Shown here: one piece after another, positions 21,100 to 31,600 of the stretch
Layout of the letters: every line of letters begins with the position of its first letter
Position numbering within the stretch: the first letter of the stretch is position 1
Position numbers and translations under genes: made by a program
The notes under the pieces: model-generated
Databases searched by the model: none
Told to the model about the DNA's origin: nothing
What the model saw: only the letters and a program-made list of their open reading frames with translations
Assembly (NCBI GenBank): GCA_037045455.1
Contig: JBAOIN010000012.1
Coordinates: 542,116-606,115, forward strand
Source: JADKAV01 sp037045455
GTDB lineage: Bacteria > Actinomycetota > Actinomycetes > S36-B12 > UBA10799
Reading direction: 5' to 3'
DNA length: 64,000 bases

Positions 21100-21530
21100 A
21101 CCTGGTCGACGCCAACGTTCTGCTCTACGCCGTCAACTCCGATGCCCCCCATCACGAGCGTGCGCGACGCTGGCTCGACGAGGCGTTGTCAGGTGCAGAC
21201 ACGGTCGCTTTCGCGTGGATCGCGCTGCTCGCGTTCGTGAGGCTTTCCACCCGTCCCGACATCTTCCCGAACCCCTTGACGCTGGAGGACGCGATGGACC
21301 AGGTCGACGCCTGGATCGCGGCACAGGGCGCCGTCGTGCTGGAGCCGACACCCGATCACGGCGGCGTTCTGCGGCGGCTGCTGGCCCCATTGGCAACGGC
21401 GGGGAATCTCGTCAACGATGCGCACCTGGCCGCTCTGGCCGTCGAGCACAACTGCGGCATCGTGTCGTTCGACAACGACTTCGCGCGCTTCGACGGTGTT
21501 CGCTGGCAGGCCCCTCCTACAGCCCCGTGA
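21096..21530 (+). CDS. VapC-like PIN-domain ribonuclease toxin
   Basis: 144 aa. PIN-domain features: the first acidic residue in NLVDANVLLYAVN, FAWIALLAFVRLSTRP in the second motif, and the C-terminal acidic cluster in GNLVNDAHLAALAVEH and VSFDNDFARF. VapC toxins cleave specific RNAs (tRNA or rRNA) with Mg2+. Starts at GTG 21096, overlapping vapB. The 3' end overlaps the convergent phosphodiesterase gene by 14 bp. Confidence 0.86.
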   Translation: MNLVDANVLLYAVNSDAPHHERARRWLDEALSGADTVAFAWIALLAFVRLSTRPDIFPNPLTLEDAMDQVDAWIAAQGAVVLEPTPDHGGVLRRLLAPLATAGNLVNDAHLAALAVEHNCGIVSFDNDFARFDGVRWQAPPTAP

Positions 21531-22981
21531 ACGCCTCCGTCAGCACGCGGCCCTTGTTGTCTCGGGGCGGCTGCTGTCCGAGCAGCGCCAGGGCGGTTGG
21601 CGCGACGTCCACGTTCTCCGCCTGACCCGGGTTCAAGCGCGGTGTCGTCGAAGCGGGGCGCCTGCTGCCCGGTCAGCGTCCCATTCTTCGCCAGGCCCGA
21701 CCAGCCGCCGGTGATGGTGAAGATGTTGTCCAGGGTGTTCGGGCCGCCATGGCCGCCGACCGTGAAGTACGAGGGGTCCATGAACGCTCCCCCGGCGGCC
21801 TGCGTCACCACGAGGTCACCGGTACGATCGCCGGCGAGGTGCCAGTCAGGGTGCACTTCGTCGAGGCTGGCACCAGCATCCCGAGGGTTCGCCTCGCGGT
21901 AGAGAGCTTCATCGACACCCTCGCGCCCGAGCGCGGCTTCGCGCATCTGCGCCAACAGCGCGAACCGGTCTGGGGAGGTGGGGTCGCTGAGATAGACGAG
22001 GTCGGTCCCGCCGTTCGCCACGATGACGTAGGCGCTGGTCGGGATGCCGGCCTGTGTGAAACGTTGTGCCAGCGACACCTTGCGCTCGGTGGTGGCCATG
22101 GAGTGGTCCGACACGACGAACATGACCGTCCGCTTCCACAGCCCGAGCTTCTTCTGTTGCTTGACGAACCGGCGCAGCTGGTCATCGGCAGACGTGGCCG
22201 CCTTCTTGTAGCGCTTACCGGCTCCATAGGTGTGGCCGGTGACGTCAATGGTCGGCATGTTCACGAACGTGAGGTTCGGCGTGCGCCGCTTGCCGTTCTC
22301 GCTCTTGACGCCCTTGCGCACGGTCGCCATCAGCGCAGACATGGTGTCGTCGTCGTTGGCGTATCCGTAGGGGCTCAGCGGGACCTTGCGGCAGTAGCTG
22401 GGATGCGAACCTGTGCAGGGCGTCCAGAGGTAGTCGGCCGCGTACTTCTTGGCCGAGCGCTTGGCCGAGAACAGCGTGGCAAGTTTCGGCTTGCCGAACA
22501 CCCCGGCCGTGGTGATGCGCTGATTGCCGGCGGTGCTCTGGAAGAACGTCTGTGCCTTGACGCACGCCGCGGCCAGTCCGGTCTTGGACGGGGCCTTGGC
22601 ATTCTTTGCGACCGGGCAACCGTCGACCGAAGTGGCCCCCTTGCCGTATAGCGCGAAGTCATTGGCGGGGATGCCGGAAGCGTCGGCGTAGGCGCCGCTG
22701 ATCATCGCCGTGTGATTCGGGTTGGTCTCGGCGACCATGATGGAGCGCGACTCCTGGTAGTACGTGCCGCGGGTGTCGACCAGGCCCTTCAGGAACGGCA
22801 GCCGACCGGCGTCGTAGAGGTCGCCGTCGAGTCCGTCGAGGACGATGACGTAGACCAGGGGCTGCTCGCCGGCGGCGACGGCTGCGCGTGCCGCGACGCT
22901 CGGAGGGGCGGCCTGAGCCGGGGCGTACAGGGTGGCGGCACCGACCAGAGTGGCGGCGGATGCCAACAGGAGTCGTCTCAC
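21517..22981 (-). CDS. Secreted alkaline-phosphatase-superfamily phosphodiesterase, one frameshift
   Basis: About 487 aa. Signal peptide RRLLLASAATLVGAATLYAPAQA, then VYVIVLDGLDGDLYDAGRLPFLKGL with the first metal-binding Asp. The nucleophile region is MVAETNPNHTAMISGAY (Thr in ETNPNHT, as in nucleotide pyrophosphatase/phosphodiesterases), and further ligands lie in VVSDHSMATTERK and GGHGGPNTLDNIF. An extra base near 21636 shifts the last ~40 residues; the corrected tail (DVAPTALALLG, DNKGRVLTEAFTGL) ends at TAG 21517-21519. It hydrolyses phosphodiester or phosphomonoester bonds outside the membrane. The start overlaps the acpS stop. Confidence 0.84.
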
Positions 22982-23337
22982 GTTTCGAGGCTAACGCCGG
23001 TGGCCACGACGAAGGCCACGGCGTAATCACCATCATGCGAGATCGTTACCTGCCAGTCCGTGAGTCCGGCGGTGCCCGCCAGCTCAGCGGCCGCCGCTTG
23101 CAGACGCACAACCGGCCGGGTGCCCTCCGCCGCGATCTCGATGTCCGTGAGCGGAACCTCGCCGATGCCCACGCCCAGCGCTTTCAGCACGGCCTCCTTG
23201 GCCGCCCAGCGTCCCGCCAGCGACTCGGGGCGGCCCGCACACAGCTCGATTTCCTGGGCGGTGAACACGCGCCGCAGGAAGCGCTCGCCCTTGTCCAGGC
23301 GCGCGATGCGGATGATGTCGGCGCCCACGGAGATCAC
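22978..23337 (-). CDS. acpS: Holo-ACP synthase (AcpS family), first copy
   Basis: 119 aa 4'-phosphopantetheinyl transferase of the short AcpS type. Signature GADIIRIARLDKGERFLRRVFTAQEIE with the Mg-binding Asp near the start, and GRWAAKEAVLKALG with the second acidic ligand; the C-terminus has VTISHDGDYAVAFV. Transfers phosphopantetheine from CoA to apo-ACP. A second AcpS-like gene sits directly behind fas (34300-34710), so this copy may serve a stand-alone ACP. Overlaps the phosphodiesterase start by 4 bp. Confidence 0.83.
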   Translation of the reverse strand: MISVGADIIRIARLDKGERFLRRVFTAQEIELCAGRPESLAGRWAAKEAVLKALGVGIGEVPLTDIEIAAEGTRPVVRLQAAAAELAGTAGLTDWQVTISHDGDYAVAFVVATGVSLET

Positions 23338-23451
23338 GGTTCAATCTTGACTGAATTCACCCCACTGAGTGGCGGCGGGCAGCCTCGGGCTGCGCGGCGC
23401 GCGGCAGGGGTCTTTGGACGGGTACCTTCAGCAGTACGAGGGAGGAGGGGC

Positions 23452-25506
23452 ATGTCGACGACCGGACCTCCTCGGCCTTCCCTGTGGCGGCCTAGCCTCT
23501 TCGCGCTCATCTGGCAGGCGGCGACCTGGATCGGATGGGCGATCGTCGTCCTGTCGGTCATGCGGTTGACGCCCTGCCGACCTGCGTGCCTGATGGGTGC
23601 GCCGATGGCTCATGATCGCTGGCCGATCGTCGTGCTTCAGCGAACTGCGGCCGATCGTGATGACCCGACTGGTCGGCAACCCGGTCTCGATCTCCCTGGC
23701 GTTCGTCTTCGCGGCGATGTACCTGTGGGGGCTGTACCCGGCGGTACTGCTCTATGCCGGCTCTGTGCGTCGCTGTCGGAGATCCTGCAGCGCAAGCCGC
23801 TGTGGAAGCTGGCTGTTCAACGTCGGCCAGTACATCTGCAGCTTGGCCGCGGCGTGGTTGGTGATGGTCGATCGCCGGGCGTCGACACCGAGCCCGACGT
23901 CCCCGCTCACTGGACATGTCCGCCACCGACCTGTGGTGGATCGTCGGCGTCCTGGATCGTCTACCACCTCGTCAACCTCGCCCTCGTCGCCGGCCTTGCT
24001 GACGAAGGCGACTCGGGCTGGTGGGAGGACTTCTCCGACGAGTTCTGGTTCTACACGGTCTCCACGCTTGGCCGTCCTGGCGCTGTCCCCGCTGATCGCT
24101 ATCGTCGCCGTGGCCTACCCGCTACTCGTGGACGATGCTGCCACTGCTCCTGCTGCCGCTGCTCGCCGTGCAGAAGGCCGCGGAGATGTCCCGGCAGCAG
24201 GAGCACCGGGCGCTGCACGATCCGCTGACCGGGCTGCCCAACCGTGCTGCTGCTCGACCGACCGGATCGAGCAAGCCCTGGCGCGTTCGGAGTCGGATCC
24301 GGCGGCGATGGTCATGGTGATGTTCCTGGACCTCGATCTGTTCAAAGTGGTCAACGACAGCCTCGGCCATCACGCGGGTGACGAACTTGCTGATGGACGT
24401 CTCACAGCGTCTGCTCGGCGGCTATCCGCTCGGGCGACACGCTGGCCCGGTTCGGAGGCGACGAGTTCGTCATCGATGTGCGAGGACGATGGCGCCGCCG
24501 GAAGAGGTGACCGCGCTCGTCTCAACCGCATTGCGGACGCTCGCTGCGCAACCCGTTCACCTCCCAGCGACCGGCAGGTGACGGTCAGCGCCAGCGTCGG
24601 GGTGGCAGTGGCAGGCGACGACTCGGACGCCGCAGACCCTGCTGCGGGACGCGGACATCGCCATGTACCGCGCGAAGGAAGCGCGGCCGCAACCAAGTCG
24701 TCATCTTCGACGAGGTGATGCATCGGGAAGCCGACGTGCGGTTGCAGGATTCGCTCGGCCTGCGCCGGGCCTTGGCAGGAGAAGAATTCACGGTCGCCTA
24801 TCAACCCATCCTGGAACTCAGTAGCGGTCGCACCGTCGGCCTGGAGGCCCTGATCCGCTGGAACGATCCCGACCGCGGATTGCTGTACCCCGACGCGTTC
24901 CTGCCTGCTGCAGAAGAGACTGGTTTGGCCAGCGCTATAGGGCAATGGGTGCTGGAGACTGCGCTTACGGATCTCGCGAAATGGCGGGCGGCCGAGGCAG
25001 TGGCTGCCGATCTCTGGGTGGCCGTGAACTTCTCACCGCGGCAACTGCCTGATCTCGTCGAGCAGGTCACGCAATCGCTGGCGGTGTCCGGGGTTCCGGC
25101 TACGGCTGTGCATCTGGAGATCACCGAGTCGGCGGTCATGAACGATCTGGAACCGGTGCTCACCTCACTCGAGTCGCTGCGCGCAGCCGGCGTCGCACTC
25201 GCCGTGGACGACTTCGGCACCGGCTACTCGTCGCTGTCCTACCTGAAGCGACTGCCCGTCACGTCGGTGAAGATCGACCGGTCCTTCGTGCGGGGCCTGG
25301 GCGGTGCGGACGACCCGTTCGACCGCCCCATCGTGGACGCCATCATCCGGATGGCTCAATCACTGCACCTCGAGGTGATCGCGGAAGGTGTGGAGAACGC
25401 CGAGCAGTTGTCGGCCCTGCGGGCGCTGGGGGCCCAGTACGCGCAAGGTTTCCTCTGGGCACCTGCGCTGCCGGCCGACGAGATCCCGGCCTGGCTCGCG
25501 CAGTAG
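23452..25506 (+). CDS. Membrane GGDEF-EAL protein, heavily frameshifted 5' half
   Basis: From ATG 23452 the pieces read as one protein spread over three frames: membrane segments (LFALIWQAATWIGWAIVVL; LAFVFAAMYLWGLYPAVLL; IVYHLVNLALVAGLA), then HDPLTGLPNR, MFLDLDLFKVVNDSLGHHAGDE, the GGDEF signature in LARFGGDEFVI, and SASVGVAVAG. The EAL domain (24715-25506) is intact: FTVAYQPILEL, LEALIRW, AVDDFGTGYSSLSYLKRLP, VKIDRSFV and VIAEGVEN. About a dozen single-base shifts fall within 1.2 kb, the resolvable ones from an extra base. Synthesises and/or degrades cyclic-di-GMP. Either an error-dense stretch or a decaying diguanylate cyclase domain; I favour error. Confidence 0.82.
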
Positions 25507-25552
25507 CCATCCGCTGGTGCCGACGCGCCGGGGGTGGGTGCGTCTTCCAAAC

Positions 25553-25584
25553 ATGAGGTAAGCGTCATATGATGTATTCCTCAT
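25553..25584. promoter_or_regulatory. 32-bp dyad upstream of fas
   Basis: ATGAGG (25553-25558) and CCTCAT (25579-25584) are symmetric about a central CATATG (25566-25571) with 7-nt spacers on each side, ending 18 bp before the fas start. A TATGAT hexamer (25568-25573 region) overlaps the centre and may be a -10 box. The symmetry suits a dimeric repressor/activator such as a TetR-type FasR, but no regulator is shown to bind here. Confidence 0.45.
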
Positions 25585-25602
25585 CTATGGAAGGCCCGCT
25601 GT

Positions 25603-28600
25603 ATGACCACCCTTGAAACCCCGACCGTTGTCCGGGACCTGCCCGCGGGCAGCCTGCTGGCAGAGCAGCGGGACATCCTGCTGACGTTCCCCGGAGTGGA
25701 TGCCGGGTGGCCGGGACTCCTGGCTCGGCTCACCGCTGGGCGCAATCTCTGGGTCGAGGACGTCGTGGAGCGCGTTGCGGAGTGGACCCGGCAGCCCGCG
25801 CAGCAGGCAACCGGGTGGTTCGCCCATGATCTGACCGAGGTGCTGTCCGGCGATTGCGATACCAACACTGCTGCGCAAGCGCCGTTCGCTCTGGCTGGCA
25901 CCACACTGGTTTCGCTGGCGAGCGTGGCCGCGCTGGAATCCCAGGGCCTTGCGGCGTTGTGGCAGCGCCGCGATGTGCGTGCGACCGGGCACAGTGCGGG
26001 GCTGATCAGTGCGATGGCTGCCGGCGGCGGGCAGGACGCGGCCGTGTCAGCGGTGCAGATTGCACTGGCGTTGGGGATCACAGCGACCGAGGCCACGCTG
26101 GCCGCGGGCATGGCCGGGACAGACCCGTCGATGGCCGCCGTCACAGGCCTGACCACGTCCGAGCTGGAGACACTGCTGGCCGAGTTCCCCGAGCTGGAGA
26201 TCGGGATGGTCAATGGCCGCATCCGGCACGTGGTGACCGGGGCGCCCGCCCTGCTGCGCCGCTTCCAGGATCACGTCACGGCCCAGGCCGAGGCGCGGGA
26301 GATCGCACGCCGGCAAGGGCAGGCGCCCGGTCGGGCGTGGGATCCGCAGTGGGAAGCCCTGCCCAACACCGTGCCGTTCCACCATTCGGCGCTGGCTCCC
26401 GCGGTGGCTGCCGCGGTTGAGTGGCTGGCCGCGGACGGTATCGAGCTGCATCCCGCCCTCGAGGTGATCGACCCGGCCACCGGTGGGCCATTGGCTTCCG
26501 GGCTTTCCGCGGTGGCCTCATCCGTGCTTTCCACGCGACAGGACTGGGCGGGCACAGTGCGGGCGCACGCCGGCAGCGGCAGCCTGGTCCTCGCGGTTGG
26601 GCCTAGCCCGGTCCATGCAGTGACCGAAGCCGCGCTGCGCGGAACTGGTGCGGCCGTCGTCCGCACTGAGACGCCGGGCGTCTTGTTCACGCCCGGCGCG
26701 CCCAAGCCGGTAGCGCGCGACTACGCCGAGTTCGCCCCTACGGTGAACGCCGGCGGGATGGTGACCAAGCACACCAGGCTCACTGGCCGGTCGCCGTTCA
26801 TCCTGGCTGGAATGACGCCGACGACGGTGGACGCGGGGATCGTGGCGGCGGCGGCCAACGCCGGACACGTTGCCGAGCTTGCTGGCGGCGGCCAGGTGAC
26901 TCCGGCGATCTTCGAGGAGCGGCTGGCCGAGCTGAGCGGCCTGCTGGAACCCGGACACGAGGTGGTCTTCAATGCCCTTCACCTCGATCCGTACCTGTGG
27001 GGCATGCATCTGGGGTCCGACCGGCTGGTGCAGAAGGCGCGCGCGGCGGGGGCGCCCATCTGCGGCGTGACGGTCTCCGCTGGGATCCCGGAACCCGATG
27101 CCGCCGTGGCCCTGCTCGACGAACTCAACGACCTCGGGATCTGGCTCAACGCGTTCAAGCCCGGGAGTGCCGCGCAGGTGCGGTCGGCGCTGGACATCGC
27201 GGGCCGCACCGAGCACTTGGTGTGGCTGCACGTCGAAGGCGGCAATGCCGGCGGCCACCATTCCTGGGAGGATCTGGAGTCGCTGCTGCTGGACACCTAT
27301 CACCAGATCCGCGAACACGACAACGTGGTGCTGGCCGTGGGTGGCGGGATCGGGACGCCGGAGCGCGCAGCCGACCTCCTCACCGGTCGCTGGAGCGAAC
27401 GGCATGGCGTCGTGGCCATGCCAGTGGACGCGATCCTGGTCGGGACGGCGGCCATGGCCACGGCCGAGTCGACTGCCAGCGCCAGCGTCAAGGAGTTGCT
27501 GGCCCAGACGCAAGGCGTTACCGGCTGGGTCACGCGGGGCGCCTTCGAGGCAGGCATGACCAGCGGTCTCAGCGGTCTCAACGCCGACATCCACTTCGTC
27601 GACAACTCCGCCTCCAGGGCTGCTGCCCTGCTCGACGAGGTGGCGGGTGACGAGACGGCCGTGCAGGAGCGCCGGACGGAGATCATCGACGCGCTGTCGC
27701 GCACGGCCAAGCCGTACTTCGGAGACGTCGAGCACATGACGTACGCGCAGTTGCTGCGCAGGTACGCCGAACTCGCGGCGGTCGGTAGTGGCAGCCGGTA
27801 CCAGGATGGGGTCTGGCTCGATCGCACTCACCGCACCCGATTCCAGGATCTCCTGCAACGTGCCGAAGCCCGTTTGCACCCGAACGACACCGGCCTGATC
27901 GAGTCCCGGTTCTCCGATCTGGAAAGCCTCGACGATCCCGCGGTGGCCATCAAGCAGTTGCTCGCGGATCACCCGGCGGCGCGCGTGGCGCAACTCCACC
28001 CGGCCGACGTCGACTACTTCCTGGTGGTGTGCCGGCAGCCTGGGAAACCCGTTCCCTTGGTGCCGGTCATCGACGCCGATGTGAGGCGCTGGTACCAGTC
28101 CGACGCCCTCTGGCAGAGCCACGATCCGCACTTCGACGCCGATCAGGTCCTCATCATCCCCGGGCCTACCGCCGTTGCCGGGATCACGGAGCCGGACGAA
28201 CCGGTGGCCGAGCTGATGTCCCGTTTCGAACGGGCTGCTTTGGGCGACCTGCCCAGCGCGCCCCGAACCACGCTGCTGGAATCGCTGCTGGCTGCCAGGA
28301 CCGTCGAGTGGGGCGGTGCCATGCGGCCGAACCCGTTGCGGCGGATCGGGACATGGCAGATCGAACGTGATGTCGCCACCTGGCATTCGCGCGACGAGTC
28401 CGCTCGCGTCGCCGAGGTCGCCGAGGGAGTTCTGGAACTGACGCTGTGCTGGCCCGGACTCACCGCTGCGGACGGCGAGTTGAGACTGCGGATCGATGCC
28501 GTGCAGCGCGCCCGTGGCTGGCAGTTCGTGGTGAGTTCGGAATCGCTGGCGGAAGCTGGACGTATTGCCCTGAACCTGCAGCCGCCTGTGCCCGCCGGCG

Positions 28601-31600
28601 ATGCGGCGCACGCGGCTGCCGTGGGCAGCGAGGCGATCCTGCCCGATGCCACGATGCGCCGGATCTGGCCGACGGTGTTCGGCTTGATCGGGGAAGACGC
28701 CCCGGACGGGATGCTGGACCTGGTCCACATGCGGCACCGGATCGAGCGGGCGCCCGAAGCCGTGCCCGCGCTGCGCTCGCAGCGCCACCGGGCTGACGGC
28801 TACACGCTGACCACGGTTACTGGTGCCGGCGAGTGGGTCAGCACCGACGACTTCTTCGTGCGCTCTCCGGGCGTCCCGGAGGAATCCGCGATGGCGCGCA
28901 GCGACGAGGCTGTAGACACGCCGCACCTGCTGCTCGGGACGGTCGAGGGTCGCGCGCCGCGGGATCTCACCACGTTCGCGGCGGTGAGCGGCGACCTGAA
29001 TCCGATCCACCGCAGCGACTCGCTTGCCCGGCTGGTCGGGCTATCGGGCCGGATCGTGCACGGGATGTGGACCTCGGCGTTCGGCCAGCGCGCCGCAGTC
29101 GAACTTGCCTGCGCAGGCGATGTGGATCGACTGCAGGAGTGGGACATCACGTTCATGGCACCGGTCCTGCCCGGCGATGAGCTCCGCGCCACCGCGACCC
29201 GGACCGGGATGCGCGCGGGTCGCCGTCAGGTCGAGATCGTGATTGAGACGGCAGACGAGGTTGTAGCGATGGGCACTGCGATGGTCGGCGGCCCGCGCAC
29301 CGTGTACGTCTTCCCCGGCCAGGGCATCCAGCACGTCGGGATGGGCATGGACGGGTACGCGCGCTCGCAAGCCGCGCGGGAAGTGTGGGACATCGCAGAT
29401 GCGCACTGCCGGACGGCGCTGGGCTTCTCGATCCTCGAGGTCGTCCGGGACAACCCCACCTCGCTGGTTGCCGGGATGCCTGGTGACCCGCGCGCCGGCG
29501 TCACGTACAGGCACCCGGCGGGCGTGCTGTTCCTGACCCAGTTCACGCAGGTGGCGATGGCCACGCTGGCCAGCGCACAGGTCGCGGAGATGCGCGAGGC
29601 GGGCGTCTTCGACGAGTCCGCCGTGACTGCCGGGCACTCGGTCGGCGAGTACAACGCCCTAGCCGCTGTCACCGGAACGCTGGAACTCGGCGATCTGCTC
29701 GAGTTGGTCTTCGCCCGTGGTACGGCCATGCACCATCTGGTGCCGCGCACCGCCGACGGGGAGTCCGGCTACCGCCTGGCAGTGGTCCGTCCACATCTGG
29801 CGGACCTGAACCACGAGCAAGCGGATGCGCTGGTCTGCAGCGTCGCGGAGGACTTGGGGGAGTTGTGCCAGACCGTCAACCACAACCTGCGCGGCAAGCA
29901 GTACGCCGTTGCAGGCACGGTCAAGGCCTTGGCGGAACTGGAACGCAGGCTCGGCACTGGCCGCAACGGCAAGTCGCCCTTCCTGCTCGTTCCCGGCATC
30001 GACGTGCCCTTCCACTCCGCCGCCTTGCTCGACGGAGTGCCGGAGTTCCGTCAACACCTACTGCGCTGCCTTCCCGACAGCATCGATCCACAGCGCCTGG
30101 TCGGTCGCTACGTGCCGAACCTCTACCCGGTGCCGTTCGCGATCACGCGCGAGTACGTGGAGGCGGTGCAGGCCACCTGCGGCTCGCCATTCCTGCTCGA
30201 TCTCCTGGCGGACTGGGACAGCCACACCGAGGGTCAGATCACCCGGACATTGCTTGTGGAATTGCTGGCCTGGCAGTTCGCGATGCCGGTCCGCTGGATC
30301 GAGACAACCGACGTGTTGTGTGCCGAACTGGGCGTGGAGCGGATCGTCGAGGTCGGTGTGGGTGCGGCGCCGACTCTGACGAACCTGTGCAAGGGTGCGC
30401 TGGCCCTGCCTACTCACCGGGGAACCTCTCCGCAGGTGCTCAACCTGGAGACCGACGAGGAGGTCGTGTTCGAGCAGGATGCCACGCCGGTAACGGAAGC
30501 TGCGCCACAGGACGCGGACGAGCCGGCACCCGTCGCCGCACCCGTGGCCCAGGCCGTGTCAGTGCCCGACCGGCCCGTTGACACCGCGACGGCGCTGCAC
30601 TCCCTGATCGCCGTGCGAGCCGGGCTGCGGCTCGATGAGCTGGGGCAGGACAGCATCGAGAGTCTGGTCGACGGGGCGTCCAGCAGGCGCAACCAGCTGC
30701 TCATGGACATCGGCAAGGAATTCGGGGTGTCCGGCATGGACGGCGCCCACGAGGTCGCCTTGCCCGAACTCGCCGCGGGGCTGTCCGCGAAGGCGTCCGG
30801 CTACCGCTACCCGGGTCCGGTTCTCGCGGCCTGGCTGGAGGCGGAACTGACCGCGACGCTGGGTCCGCTGGCGGCAAATGCGGCTGGAGTTCGCGAGCGC
30901 GTGGCCGGCCACTGGGGGCTCGGCGCGGGTTGGTCCGAGCGAGTGCTGCTGGAGATCGCGCTGGGGTCCCGCGGCGGCACCAGCAAACGCGGCGGTGACC
31001 TCGCCACCCTGCGCGCCGACTCGCTGGCCGCTCTGGTCGACGAGGCTGTGCATTCCTGCGCCGAGCGCGCTGGGGTGACTGTCGCACCCGCGACGGGTGC
31101 CGGGGACGCGCCCGTCGATGCGGCTGCGGTGGCCGAGGTTCGCGAGCACTTCGAGTCGGTCCTCGCCGACACCGCGACCGGCTTGCTCCGCGATTTGGAC
31201 CGGCTGCCTGCGCAACCGGCGCCGGCGGAACCTGTCCCCGGGCGGCTGTCCACGTTGGATGCCGAACACGGACCGGACCGCGCGCAGGCCGTGGCACCGG
31301 CGTTCGATCCCAAACGCCACGTGCACCTGGCCTCCGCCAGCACCTGGGCGCGCGCGGACGTGGACCACCTCGTGCAGGGAGCGGCCTCAGGGAAGTCCCG
31401 GGCTGCGCTTCTGCCGCTGCTCGACCAGATCGCGGCACATCGCGACGCGGAGCCGCGGATCGCGCAGAGCCTTCAGTGGTACCGGCGGCGGGTCACTGGC
31501 GCGGCGAAGCAGATCGTGGACGAGGCTTTGCGGCGGACGCCGGGTGGCATCGGCACGGACCTGTCAGCGGCTTTGCCGTCGGGTCCGCAGGAATTCCGTT

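Noticed and set aside
26518..29010. 830-codon minus-strand open frame inside fas
   Set aside because: Anti-sense shadow of the AT/ER/DH domains; no recognisable motifs.
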